A stretch of 35,429 nucleotides of DNA from Myroides sp. 1354. Lineage in GTDB: Bacteria; Bacteroidota; Bacteroidia; Flavobacteriales; Flavobacteriaceae. Each line of letters opens with the position of its first letter. Position 1 is the first letter of the stretch. This document shows, piece after piece, positions 25,772-34,075 of this stretch. The translations under genes were made by a program, and so were the position numbers. Location of the stretch: contig NZ_JACAGN010000025.1 of the NCBI RefSeq assembly GCF_030324495.1, positions 1 to 35,429 on the forward strand, given 5' to 3'. The notes under the pieces were generated by a model, which saw only the letters and a program-made list of their open reading frames with translations, had not been told where the DNA came from and searched no databases.

Positions 25772-26608
25772 ATGAAAAGATTGTTTTTTTTTAGCTTAAC
25801 ACTAGTTTTGCTATCTTGTTCTAATGAAGAGCCTACAGCTTCATCTACACTAGCTGGCAAAGATATTCAACAAAGTCATCCTGATATAAATGTCGACACT
25901 CCATATAAGTATGATTCAATCAATGGTGATGGTATGAGAAATAATTATCTTTTTATTATCAGAAATGATACTGATTTTACCTTCAAATTTGCCGCTCATT
26001 CTGGACTTGCCGTATATGATGGAGCAGATGACTTAAAATATTGGGGGCATAATTTAACTACTACAAATAGTCCCAATCTTACTGCTAATGGACATGAATA
26101 TGGTAACTATATCAACTATGATTATGTATTCATTAACGCTAGAACAATAGAATCCCATAATTCTCAATATATTAACCCTATATACTATACTCAACCCATT
26201 TGGAATGCCAACGGAACTTTAGCCAACGATCCTAGACTAATTCCGCAAAATGCCACACAAACAGAAAACAATTTCCTCGCTAAATTAGGTAAAATTTACT
26301 TCTTGAAATTTGAAGCATATGATGGTAAAACTCCAATTGCAGGATCTATTGTAAAATCTAGTTTTCCGCATAACTATGATGCAAATAATTTGCCTACTAG
26401 TGGAAATTGGGCAAGAACTCATATTTTAGATAGTTATTTCCAAGAAGAACTAATATACAATAAACACACCAAAGAGATCTTTTTACCAACAGGTCCAAAT
26501 AGCACTTTTTCAGACACCAGTACTTTTGAATATCAAGGAATAAACTATACCGTTGGATTTAGAACAGACGCGAGCAAAGTTGAAATCTATATAGAAGAAG
26601 CTATTTAA
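25772..26608 (+). CDS. Lipoprotein of unknown function
   Basis: A 278-residue protein with a signal peptide and lipobox VLLSC (Cys16). The residues after Cys are SNEEPT; acidic residues here resemble the Bacteroidota export signal that places lipoproteins on the cell surface. The mature part is rich in Asn, Tyr and Thr with many aromatic beta segments, such as RNNYLFIIRNDTDFTFKFAA and TFEYQGINYTVGF, suggesting an extracellular beta-rich fold. I do not recognise a domain. It is transcribed alone, between two terminators. Confidence 0.75.
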   Translation: MKRLFFFSLTLVLLSCSNEEPTASSTLAGKDIQQSHPDINVDTPYKYDSINGDGMRNNYLFIIRNDTDFTFKFAAHSGLAVYDGADDLKYWGHNLTTTNSPNLTANGHEYGNYINYDYVFINARTIESHNSQYINPIYYTQPIWNANGTLANDPRLIPQNATQTENNFLAKLGKIYFLKFEAYDGKTPIAGSIVKSSFPHNYDANNLPTSGNWARTHILDSYFQEELIYNKHTKEIFLPTGPNSTFSDTSTFEYQGINYTVGFRTDASKVEIYIEEAI

Positions 26609-26704
26609 AAATAAAATTATCTACTCTTAAATTATACTTCACAGTATAATATCTATTAGAAATGGTATACCAAAATAAGTCAATAATAAGAACTAATTTT
26701 AATC

Positions 26705-26734
26705 AAAAAAGGTCAGCAAATGCTGACCTTTTTT
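26705..26734. terminator. Bidirectional terminator (lipoprotein / DUF3667 gene)
   Basis: AAAAAAGGTCAGCA (26705-26718) pairs perfectly with TGCTGACCTTTTTT (26721-26734). A and T tracts on both sides make it usable by both convergent genes. Confidence 0.93.
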
Positions 26735-26736
26735 AT

Positions 26737-27468
26737 TTATCTTTTAAATACAATATCTACAAATATTCCAATCACTGTTACCAGGACTTGAAAAGACGCT
26801 ACTCCAAGTAGGTAACTAAGTAATGCTTTAAAGTAATTGCCTTTAGTTCCACCGTAAAACTGTCCAATTGCCCAACTCAAATAGAAAAAGATTACAATTG
26901 CTGTAATACATTCATTGAGCAATATCAATTGTGGAAATACATAATTCAACAACACTTGTAATGTATACAACAACATTCCTTCTGCCATAATTAAACTCGT
27001 CATGACGAAAGTCTCATATGCATTGTATTTAAAGTCATCAAAGAGAAATTTCGCCCAAAAGGTAATGGGTGCTAACATCAATAAATTAGCATAACCATAA
27101 TTATTTTGAATCCACAACGAAATTTGATAAGCACTGGAATCTCCATATACCGCCTTCAACATACTCGTGTGAATGACATCGGTTTTAAAATAATGGCTAA
27201 TAAATGTATAGATTAAAGAGGTGAGAATAAGAAAAGTAATAGGTTTGGTAATTCGCTGTCTATCTTCCTTCAGATATTGACGAATCACCTTTCCGGGATG
27301 AATGGCCAATGCTTTGACTGTATAAATGAATCCCTTTTCATATCCTGTGAGTTTCATCAACTCTTGAATAGCGTAATTTCGATCAATTCGCTCCACGACT
27401 ATGGGTTGTCCGCAGTTCGAACAAAAATTACCTCCCTCAACTGATTTACAATGAGAACAAATGGCCAT
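26737..27468 (-). CDS. DUF3667 membrane protein with N-terminal zinc ribbon
   Basis: A 243-residue protein. Residues 4-19 form a short zinc ribbon (CSHCKSVEGGNFCSNCG, Cys pairs 4/7 and 16/19). The DUF3667 core follows: EKGFIYTVKALAIHPGKVIRQYL near 44-66 and RITKPITFLILTSLIYTF near 71-88, then about five membrane helices. Function is unknown; the family is almost confined to Bacteroidota. It starts 2 bases after the stop of the small membrane protein upstream, so they form a translationally linked pair. Confidence 0.85.
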   Translation of the reverse strand: MAICSHCKSVEGGNFCSNCGQPIVVERIDRNYAIQELMKLTGYEKGFIYTVKALAIHPGKVIRQYLKEDRQRITKPITFLILTSLIYTFISHYFKTDVIHTSMLKAVYGDSSAYQISLWIQNNYGYANLLMLAPITFWAKFLFDDFKYNAYETFVMTSLIMAEGMLLYTLQVLLNYVFPQLILLNECITAIVIFFYLSWAIGQFYGGTKGNYFKALLSYLLGVASFQVLVTVIGIFVDIVFKR

Positions 27469-27470
27469 AC

Positions 27471-27719
27471 TTACTTTAGATTGCGGTGTTTGAGTTCTTT
27501 TTCAAAAATTCTATATTCTTGTCCTTTCTTTGCTAAGAGAAAAACAAAAAACAAGGGAAAGACAGTAAAAAACCCCATTCCTTTTTGAAGCGCACTAAAT
27601 AGAGCTACTCCTATAAAAACACCGATAAGACCTGCATTAATTAGGGCATAGGTCTTTACCTTTTTGCTCTTTTCAATCAACGTTTCATTCGTTAATGCCT
27701 TTAATTCTTGTTCTGTCAT
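27471..27719 (-). CDS. Small two-helix membrane protein
   Basis: An 82-residue protein: an N-terminal helix (MTEQELKALTNETLIEKSKK), two membrane segments (about 24-43 and 48-63) and a basic C-terminal helix. I do not recognise a domain. Tight coupling to the DUF3667 gene (2-base gap) is the main support that it is real and that the two act together. Confidence 0.7.
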   Translation of the reverse strand: MTEQELKALTNETLIEKSKKVKTYALINAGLIGVFIGVALFSALQKGMGFFTVFPLFFVFLLAKKGQEYRIFEKELKHRNLK

Positions 27720-27876
27720 AGGATTGAGTTATTATTGTACAGTTTCTTTTTATTCGATTTAATTCATACGAAAAAGGCGAATAACATAAAAAAACACATT
27801 TGCTTTGCCCAAATGTATAAAAAAAATAAGCAGATTGTTAACAGAATGAAGAAGGGCTTTTAAAAGATTAGATATC

Positions 27877-27915
27877 AAAAAAAAAAAGAAGTAACCGAAA
27901 GGTTACTTCTTTTTT
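27877..27915 (-). terminator. Terminator overlapping the end of the NYN-LOTUS gene
   Basis: AAAAAAGAAGTAACC (27882-27896) pairs perfectly with GGTTACTTCTTTTTT (27901-27915) around a GAAA tetraloop; eleven As at 27877-27887 give the T-run on the minus strand. The stem includes the stop codon and last lysine codons of the gene. Confidence 0.93.
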
Positions 27916-28655
27916 ACTAAAGGATGATTTAATCCTTTTACATTATTGTTGATAACTTCGTATGTTTTTAAATGTTTAAACATTTCGGTTAAATTTCTAA
28001 AACCATAATCGCGGGAGTCAAAACTTGGATCTAATTTACGCAGGTTATTTCCTACGGTTGAAATATAAGCTTCCACTTCTTCATCAACAGACATATCAAA
28101 AGCCTTGTCAATGAGACGCATTTCTTTTTTAGTGATGGTCAAGGTATCGTTTTCCTCTTCTTCACCAACGACTTGTTTTTTCTCTTGATTGACATTTTTC
28201 TCTGCTTTAACTGCTTTCGGCATTAACGTCTCACAATAAGTAAAAATCTCACAAGATTGTACAAAGGCATTGGGTGTTTTTTTCTCTCCAATTCCCATCA
28301 CAAAAATCCCTTCCTCTCGAATTCTTTTAGCGAGCCCTGTATAATCACTATCACTAGATACAATACAGAAACCATCAACCATTTTAGCATGGAGAATATC
28401 CATAGCGTCAATAATCAACGAACTATCTGTAGAATTCTTTCCTGAAGTATAATTAAATTTTTGAATAGGTGAAAAGGATAAATCATTCAATAAATCCTTC
28501 CAACTGTTCATTTGAGGCGTAGTCCAATCTCCATAAATTCGACGAATGGTTACTTTGCCATATTTTGAAACTTCAGCTAATATGTTCTCTAGTAATTTAG
28601 CTTGTGCGTTATCCCCATCAACGAGTATCGCTATATTGTTATTGTTTTTTTCCAT
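27903..28655 (-). CDS. NYN domain ribonuclease-like protein with OST-HTH/LOTUS domain
   Basis: A 250-residue cytoplasmic protein. The N-terminal NYN (LabA/PIN-like) domain, about 6-145, has the acidic metal-binding residues of the fold: LVDGDNAQ (Asp13, Asp15), NSTDSSLIIDAMD (Asp76, Asp82, Asp85) and IVSSDSDYTGLAKRI (Asp101, Asp103). A Lys/Glu linker (about 147-168) leads to a C-terminal OST-HTH/LOTUS domain (about 170-248, RDYGFRNLTEMFKHL), an RNA-binding module. Together they suggest an RNA nuclease or RNA-directed regulator; no substrate is known. Transcribed alone; its end is part of its terminator. Confidence 0.9.
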   Translation of the reverse strand: MEKNNNNIAILVDGDNAQAKLLENILAEVSKYGKVTIRRIYGDWTTPQMNSWKDLLNDLSFSPIQKFNYTSGKNSTDSSLIIDAMDILHAKMVDGFCIVSSDSDYTGLAKRIREEGIFVMGIGEKKTPNAFVQSCEIFTYCETLMPKAVKAEKNVNQEKKQVVGEEEENDTLTITKKEMRLIDKAFDMSVDEEVEAYISTVGNNLRKLDPSFDSRDYGFRNLTEMFKHLKTYEVINNNVKGLNHPLVKKK

Positions 28656-28735
28656 TTTTTGTAGTATTCAAACTCAAGTAGGTAAAATACGAAAAAAAGA
28701 GGTACAAACTGCGTTTTTAATCTTTTTTTAGCACC

Positions 28736-29317
28736 CTAAAGGTTTTCTTTTGTAACTACCCATTTCCCAACTTTAGGGGCTTCATACACCTTCATTTGAT
28801 GTAACAAATCCTCAATATCATCTGATACAATCACCATATTTTTATTTTCTTCTTTTAAAAATCCTTGATGAACCATGGTGTTTATCATGTTCAACAAAGG
28901 ATCATAAAATCCTGCTACATTAAACAAGGCAATCGGTTTTTTATGCAAGCCTAACTGTCCCCAAGTTAATACCTCAAAAAACTCTTCCAATGTGCCATAT
29001 CCACCTGGTAAGGCAATAATACCATCAGACAATTCGTCCATTTTCGCCTTGCGTTCGTGCATCGTCTCTACAAAAAGCAATTCACTCAATCCTGTATGCC
29101 CTAATTCTACATCAGCCAAAAATCGAGGTAATACCCCAATAACTTCACCTCCATTTGCCAATGCACCATTGGCAATGGCTCCCATTAAACCTACCTTCGC
29201 TCCTCCATAGACCACGCCAATTTGATGTTGAGCCAACGCTTCTCCCAAAGCAATTGCTTGTTCAACATATTCTTCTTTATTTCCAGCACTTGAACCGCAA
29301 AAAACTGTATATCTCAT
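28736..29317 (-). CDS. LOG family protein (nucleotide 5'-monophosphate phosphoribohydrolase)
   Basis: I start it at 29317 (MRYTVFCGSSAG), giving 193 residues; the upstream ATG at 29359 would add 14 residues outside the family core. LOG enzymes cut the N-glycosidic bond of (cytokinin-type) nucleoside monophosphates to free base and ribose 5-phosphate. Signature: FCGSSAG (6-12), GGAKVGLMG (38-46), MHERKAKM (86-93) and PGGYGTLEE (104-112). In bacteria a role in nucleotide clean-up is likely. On the minus strand a full -7 match TACTTTTG is at 29421-29414, about 97 bases upstream. Confidence 0.92.
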   Translation of the reverse strand: MRYTVFCGSSAGNKEEYVEQAIALGEALAQHQIGVVYGGAKVGLMGAIANGALANGGEVIGVLPRFLADVELGHTGLSELLFVETMHERKAKMDELSDGIIALPGGYGTLEEFFEVLTWGQLGLHKKPIALFNVAGFYDPLLNMINTMVHQGFLKEENKNMVIVSDDIEDLLHQMKVYEAPKVGKWVVTKENL

Positions 29318-29470
29318 ATTTATACTTTTTCTAAATAAAATCAAATCACTAATACTCAATTAATTACAATTAAAATATTTGATTATTCATTTTTTTTACT
29401 TTTTATCTTGTAACAAAAGTAAGATTTCTCAGTCTATTAATGTAGACAAAAACTTAATTCAACTAATCCC

Positions 29471-31864
29471 ATGAATTCAAAACTATCTTTATTGTTTTTT
29501 CTACTATCCTTTTGTGGTGTTTTCGCCCAAGGTTCAGTAAAAATTACGGGGCGCGTACTTGACAAAAATCTCAAAGAAGCGATTCCTTATGCAACAATTA
29601 CATTGAAAAAAGGAGAAACAGTTATCACAGGTGGGATGACCGCTGATAATGGTACTTTCTCTATTGCTGCCACAGCAGATACGTACAACTTAGACATTCA
29701 ATTTATCGGTTATACGCCATACCACAAAGAAATAACGTTAAGCAATGCTACAGATTTAGGTACCATTTACCTAGAAGCTGAATCTACAACTTTAGCGGAT
29801 GTAAATATTGTTGCTGAACGCTCTACAATTGAACAAAAAATCGACCGAAAAGTAATCACTGTCGGTAAAGATTTAACAACAGTAGGAGCTACAGCATCGG
29901 ATATCATGAACAATATTCCTTCAGTTAACGTAGACAAAGACGGAAAAATCTCATTAAGAGGAAACGAAAACGTGAGAATCTTATTGGACGGAAGACCAAC
30001 GAATATGTCTGCAGAACAGTTGTTAAAACAAATTCCTTCCACTTCAATCAAAAGCATTGAGTTAATTACCAATCCAAGTGCTAAATACAACCCAGAGGGA
30101 ATGTCGGGAATTATCAATATCATTTTACACAAAAACACAGCTGATGGATTCAATGGTTCTGTGGATAGTGGTGTAACAATTGCTAAAAATATTCAATCGA
30201 CAACTTCACTAAACTTAAATTACAGACAAGGAAAATTAAACTTCTTTGGTAATGCTAGTTATTCAGATGGTAAATCGAAAAATGAAGGAAATATGTTCCG
30301 TGAGGATATCTTATCTCCAACCAATATCGACATGTTAAATCACAACCGAAACTTTTTATACAAAGTAGGAGTTGATTACTACATCAATGACAACAATACC
30401 TTGTCTTTTTATACAAATCAAAGTACAAATAAAAGTGACTTAGATTTAAAAACAACGACAATTTACCCAGACCATTCTTTTGATGATATTTTTCAAAAAA
30501 CAAAATACGACAATAAAAATACGTTTAGTACCTACAACTTAGCGTATAAACATTTATTTGAGAAAAAAGGCCACACATTAGATGTTGAAGTAAACCACAA
30601 CATCAATAAAGCAGATATGGATGGTGATTACCTAACAAAATTAGGCATGGCTAGTGATTTGCTATACCAAGATGGAAACAACGATAAAAATACCTTATCG
30701 ACTGTAAATGTCGATTATGTGAATCCATTAAACGATCATACGAAATTAGAATTAGGAGCAGAAGCTAGAATTTCAAGAGCAGATAACAATTTCAGCTCAA
30801 ACAATCCTTTAATTCCTTCAAATCAAACAGCCATCGCAAATAAATATGATCAAGATATCTTTTCGGCTTATGCGACCTTCGGTCAGACACTAGGTAAATT
30901 TAACTACCAAGTAGGAACGAGAGTAGAAAGTTACAAAGTAGATTCTAAACTAGATGGCACTTCTACATTTAAAGATGATTATGTAACGCTTTATCCTTCG
31001 GTTTACGTTGGATATAACTTAACGGAGAGCGACATGTTCAACTTGAGCTATAGTCGTCGTGTAGATCGTCCTGGAGTAAGACAAACAAACCCAGTTCGTC
31101 AATTTTCAACACCTTTGATGACCATGGTTGGAAATCCTGAGTTAAAACCACAGTTTACCAATTCAGTAGAATTAAACTATACGCGATTATTTGCGAAGAG
31201 AAGCAGCATTACTGCTGGTGTTTACTACAGACGCATTAATCACGAAATCAATCACGTTATTTACGATGATCCAGAAAATGACAATCCAAATGCTTTGTTA
31301 ATGACGTTTGACAACTACAAATCAAATGATGCATATGGATTTGAAGTATCGGCAAACATTATTGTTACACCTTGGTGGGATATGCAACCTGCTATTGATT
31401 TCTCTAGTATCAAACAAACGGGATTTGTTTCTCAATTGGATGCAACAGGAACGATGCAAACTGTATTGAGAGACATCACAGCTAATGCATTTAATGCACG
31501 TTTAAACAGTAACTTCAAGGCAACGAAAAACTTGCGTTTTAACTTGTTCGGATTCTACAGAGGTGCAGTAGATGGAATTACATCTGACGCAAAAGAAATG
31601 TATAAAATTGATGCTGGAGCGCGTTATGCTTTAATGAACAACAAATTAGGGATTAGTGTGAGATTCAATGATATCTTCAATACAATGTCGTACAAATTCA
31701 AAACAAAATATCCTTATCCTTCAACAGGTGAATTCACTTGGGAAAGTCAATCCGTATACATTGGTGTAAACTATACATTCGGTGGTGGAAAAGGAAAATC
31801 ATTACAAAGAAAATATAGAGATACAAACACCAAACAAAGTGGTGGTTCAGGAGGACTGTTCTAA
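29471..31864 (+). CDS. TonB-dependent receptor-type outer membrane beta-barrel protein
   Basis: A 797-residue outer-membrane protein. Signal peptide 1-20 (cleaved after VFAQ); CarboxypepD_reg-like beta domain about 22-110 (ITGRVLDKNLKEAIPYATI); plug domain about 120-225 (DIMNNIPSVNVDKDGKISLRG, then ILLDGRP and LITNPSAKYNPEGMSGIINI); and a C-terminal barrel of the OMP_b-brl_3 type (GYNLTESDMFNLSYSRRVDRP, VGNPELKPQ). It ends with a Gly/Ser-rich tail, GGSGGLF. No SusD partner is adjacent, so it is not a classic Sus pair; the substrate is unknown. It has its own terminator. Confidence 0.93.
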   Translation: MNSKLSLLFFLLSFCGVFAQGSVKITGRVLDKNLKEAIPYATITLKKGETVITGGMTADNGTFSIAATADTYNLDIQFIGYTPYHKEITLSNATDLGTIYLEAESTTLADVNIVAERSTIEQKIDRKVITVGKDLTTVGATASDIMNNIPSVNVDKDGKISLRGNENVRILLDGRPTNMSAEQLLKQIPSTSIKSIELITNPSAKYNPEGMSGIINIILHKNTADGFNGSVDSGVTIAKNIQSTTSLNLNYRQGKLNFFGNASYSDGKSKNEGNMFREDILSPTNIDMLNHNRNFLYKVGVDYYINDNNTLSFYTNQSTNKSDLDLKTTTIYPDHSFDDIFQKTKYDNKNTFSTYNLAYKHLFEKKGHTLDVEVNHNINKADMDGDYLTKLGMASDLLYQDGNNDKNTLSTVNVDYVNPLNDHTKLELGAEARISRADNNFSSNNPLIPSNQTAIANKYDQDIFSAYATFGQTLGKFNYQVGTRVESYKVDSKLDGTSTFKDDYVTLYPSVYVGYNLTESDMFNLSYSRRVDRPGVRQTNPVRQFSTPLMTMVGNPELKPQFTNSVELNYTRLFAKRSSITAGVYYRRINHEINHVIYDDPENDNPNALLMTFDNYKSNDAYGFEVSANIIVTPWWDMQPAIDFSSIKQTGFVSQLDATGTMQTVLRDITANAFNARLNSNFKATKNLRFNLFGFYRGAVDGITSDAKEMYKIDAGARYALMNNKLGISVRFNDIFNTMSYKFKTKYPYPSTGEFTWESQSVYIGVNYTFGGGKGKSLQRKYRDTNTKQSGGSGGLF

Positions 31865-31895
31865 GTCTCTACTATAACATTCAATTATTACGCAG

Positions 31896-31930
31896 AAAGA
31901 GGATACACCTAAAAGGGTATCCTCTTTTTT
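31896..31930 (+). terminator. Terminator of the TonB receptor gene
   Basis: AAAGAGGATAC (31896-31906) pairs with GTATCCTCTTT (31917-31927), with an extra CCT/AGG pairing past a bulged A, followed by Ts. Confidence 0.92.
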
Positions 31931-31991
31931 TGTTCAACCGTTAACTGATAATCTTTAGATTTGCTTTTTTATCTCACCTATTTTATATTTT

Positions 31992-32029
31992 GTTTTAGTG
32001 TTCGATGAATCTTCACTTCGTTTCGATTT
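31992..32029 (-). repeat. Dispersed 38-bp repeat, copy 2
   Basis: Reverse complement matches 1590-1627 with one mismatch in 38. It lies between the TonB receptor terminator and the tandem arrays. An isolated relative of the 14-bp unit (TTAACTGATAATC) lies nearby at about 31941. Confidence 0.9.
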
Positions 32030-32062
32030 GCTTTTTCGCAAGTTGCTTTTTTGTCAAATAAT

Positions 32063-32190
32063 CGATTAAGAGAATAACCGATTAAGAGAATAACCGATTA
32101 AGAGAATAACCGATTAAGAGAATAACCGATTAAGAGAATAACCGATTAAGAGAATAACCGATTAAGCAAATAAACCAATTAAGCGAATTT
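32063..32190. repeat. 16-bp tandem repeat array
   Basis: Six perfect copies of CGATTAAGAGAATAAC start at 32063 and continue to 32158, then two degenerate copies (from 32159 and 32175). No spacers, no coding frame conserved. It is distinct in sequence from the 14-bp array 40 bases further on. Confidence 0.95.
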
Positions 32191-32230
32191 TGGATGAAAG
32201 AAAATATATCCTTAAATCAGAAAATTCATC

Positions 32231-32314
32231 TGATAACCCTTAACTGATAACCCTTAACTGATAACCCTTAACTGATAACCCTTAACTGATAACCCTTAAC
32301 TGATAACCGTTCAC
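32231..32314. repeat. 14-bp tandem repeat array, abutting cls
   Basis: Five perfect copies of TGATAACCCTTAAC (32231-32300) and a degenerate sixth that overlaps the stop codon of the cardiolipin synthase gene (32311-32313). The unit is the inverted relative of the array at 1-84, differing at one base. Confidence 0.95.
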
Positions 32315-33792
32315 AACAAAGGTGACAGCAAACGCAAGATGCTATTTTTTAATCGATGCCATTTGGAGCGCTTATTCCATCGATCTAATTCCAATTTGAT
32401 TGCATCTTTACAATCCTCATCAAACATTTTTCGCATTTGATTGGCAAAATCCATGTCGTATAAGACCACATTGACTTCAAAGTTTAAATCAAAACTTCGA
32501 TGATCAAGATTACACGTTCCCACTGAGCTTATTCCCGAATCAGTAACCCAGGTTTTGGCGTGAATAAATCCTTTTTTGTATAAATAAATTTCCACTCCTG
32601 ATTCTAGTAATTCTTGAAAATAGGATTCTGACGCTAATTTAACTGCGAGAGAATCCGTAATTCCCGGTAAAAGTAATTTTACTTTTTTTCCACTTAACAC
32701 GGCCATTTTAATGGCTAGTTGCAACGATTCATCTGGAATGTAGTAAGGTGTTGTAATACAAATTTCTTGCTCTGCTGCTTGAATAGCTTGTATGACACTA
32801 AAAAGAATCGAAGGCACATCTGAATCAGGTCCTGAAGCAATTACTTGTAAAGGCATCGTACGCTGTTTTCCCATGTGAATTTTAGGAAAATAATCCGCAG
32901 TGAAACTGATATTTTCTTTACTACAAAAATTCCAATCCGTTAAAAAAACATGTTGCAAACCATAGGCTCCACTTCCTTCGATGCGAATATGCGTATCCCG
33001 CCAAAAAAAATCATTTTCAGCTTTTCTACTGTTGTCATATCGATCTGATATATTAATTCCCCCTGTATAGGCAATTTGTCCATCAATCACGACTATTTTG
33101 CGGTGATTGCGATAATTCAATCGATTTGCTAAGGCTAACAAGATAATTTTATTAAAAGCAAAGGCATGTACACCATGGGCAAGTAAATCCTTTACAATAT
33201 TCTTTCGAATACTTCTACTGCCAAAATCATCGTAAATAAAGCGAACTTCCACTCCTTCTTGAACCTTCTGTTTTAGTAATGCTGCAACTTCTCTTCCGAT
33301 TTCATTATTTTCATAGATATAATATTCAATGTGGATATGGTGTTTTGCCTTTTTTATATCCTCTAATAAACGAGGAAAAAAAGCTTCTCCATTTTGCAGA
33401 AGTTCTACATTGTTATCCACTAATAACGGGCCTTCTCCTACAATGGGATTAGACAATAGTTTTACAAAAGAGCGATGCTTATCTACAATGGGATGTCCTT
33501 GTTGTTTTAAATCGAGATGGATTTCACTTAAACGTTGATATAATCTTTCTGCGTAATTATCATTGGCGATGAGTTTTTTGGAGTACATTTTTCGTCTACG
33601 ATAGTTAATTCCGAAAGAGAAATAAAAAATAATACCAAATATAGGCACAAAGAATACTAACAACAGATAAGCTAATGTTTTCGAAATAGAGTCGGTATCA
33701 TAGATAATTCGGACAGCAACCAGTGTTGCAATAAGAAAGTAGGCGATTTCGATATAAATGACCCATTCTGCTTCGAAAAAAAATGATATCAT
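32311..33792 (-). CDS. cls: Cardiolipin synthase (phospholipase D family)
   Basis: Condenses phosphatidylglycerol (or related phospholipids) to cardiolipin at the inner membrane. The 493-residue protein has two N-terminal membrane helices (about 8-30 and 37-60) and two PLD domains, each with an HKD motif: NHRKIVVIDG near 229-238 and HAKTWVTDSG near 409-418, followed by GTCNLDHRSFDLNFEVN. Layout and length match bacterial ClsA-type enzymes. The last codon abuts a 14-bp repeat array and no terminator hairpin is visible. With PssA it is one of two phospholipid enzymes in the window. Confidence 0.95.
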   Translation of the reverse strand: MISFFFEAEWVIYIEIAYFLIATLVAVRIIYDTDSISKTLAYLLLVFFVPIFGIIFYFSFGINYRRRKMYSKKLIANDNYAERLYQRLSEIHLDLKQQGHPIVDKHRSFVKLLSNPIVGEGPLLVDNNVELLQNGEAFFPRLLEDIKKAKHHIHIEYYIYENNEIGREVAALLKQKVQEGVEVRFIYDDFGSRSIRKNIVKDLLAHGVHAFAFNKIILLALANRLNYRNHRKIVVIDGQIAYTGGINISDRYDNSRKAENDFFWRDTHIRIEGSGAYGLQHVFLTDWNFCSKENISFTADYFPKIHMGKQRTMPLQVIASGPDSDVPSILFSVIQAIQAAEQEICITTPYYIPDESLQLAIKMAVLSGKKVKLLLPGITDSLAVKLASESYFQELLESGVEIYLYKKGFIHAKTWVTDSGISSVGTCNLDHRSFDLNFEVNVVLYDMDFANQMRKMFDEDCKDAIKLELDRWNKRSKWHRLKNSILRLLSPLL

Positions 33793-34075
33793 AAGTTGAA
33801 TGCTTTAGTAGGCTAAGTAATTACTCAAAGTAAATCTAAATTTACGCATTCTTTTCTAAACTCCTCTATATCAAAATTCAAAACAAGTTGATTTCCTCCT
33901 CTTCGATTCATTTAACTATAACGTTTACTTGTGCTAACTCAATTGTTTGGATTCCCTTCTAAACTACAAAAGAAAGCGTTCTCCTTATGGTCACTTAACT
34001 CTTTTAAATCAGCCCACACGAAGCTCCCGTTAACAAAAATTAGACAAGTAAAATGTTTCTTTATTTTACTGATTT

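Noticed and set aside
32063..32314. CRISPR-like repeat region
   Set aside because: The copies are contiguous without variable spacers, the units are 16 and 14 bases, and no cas genes are present.
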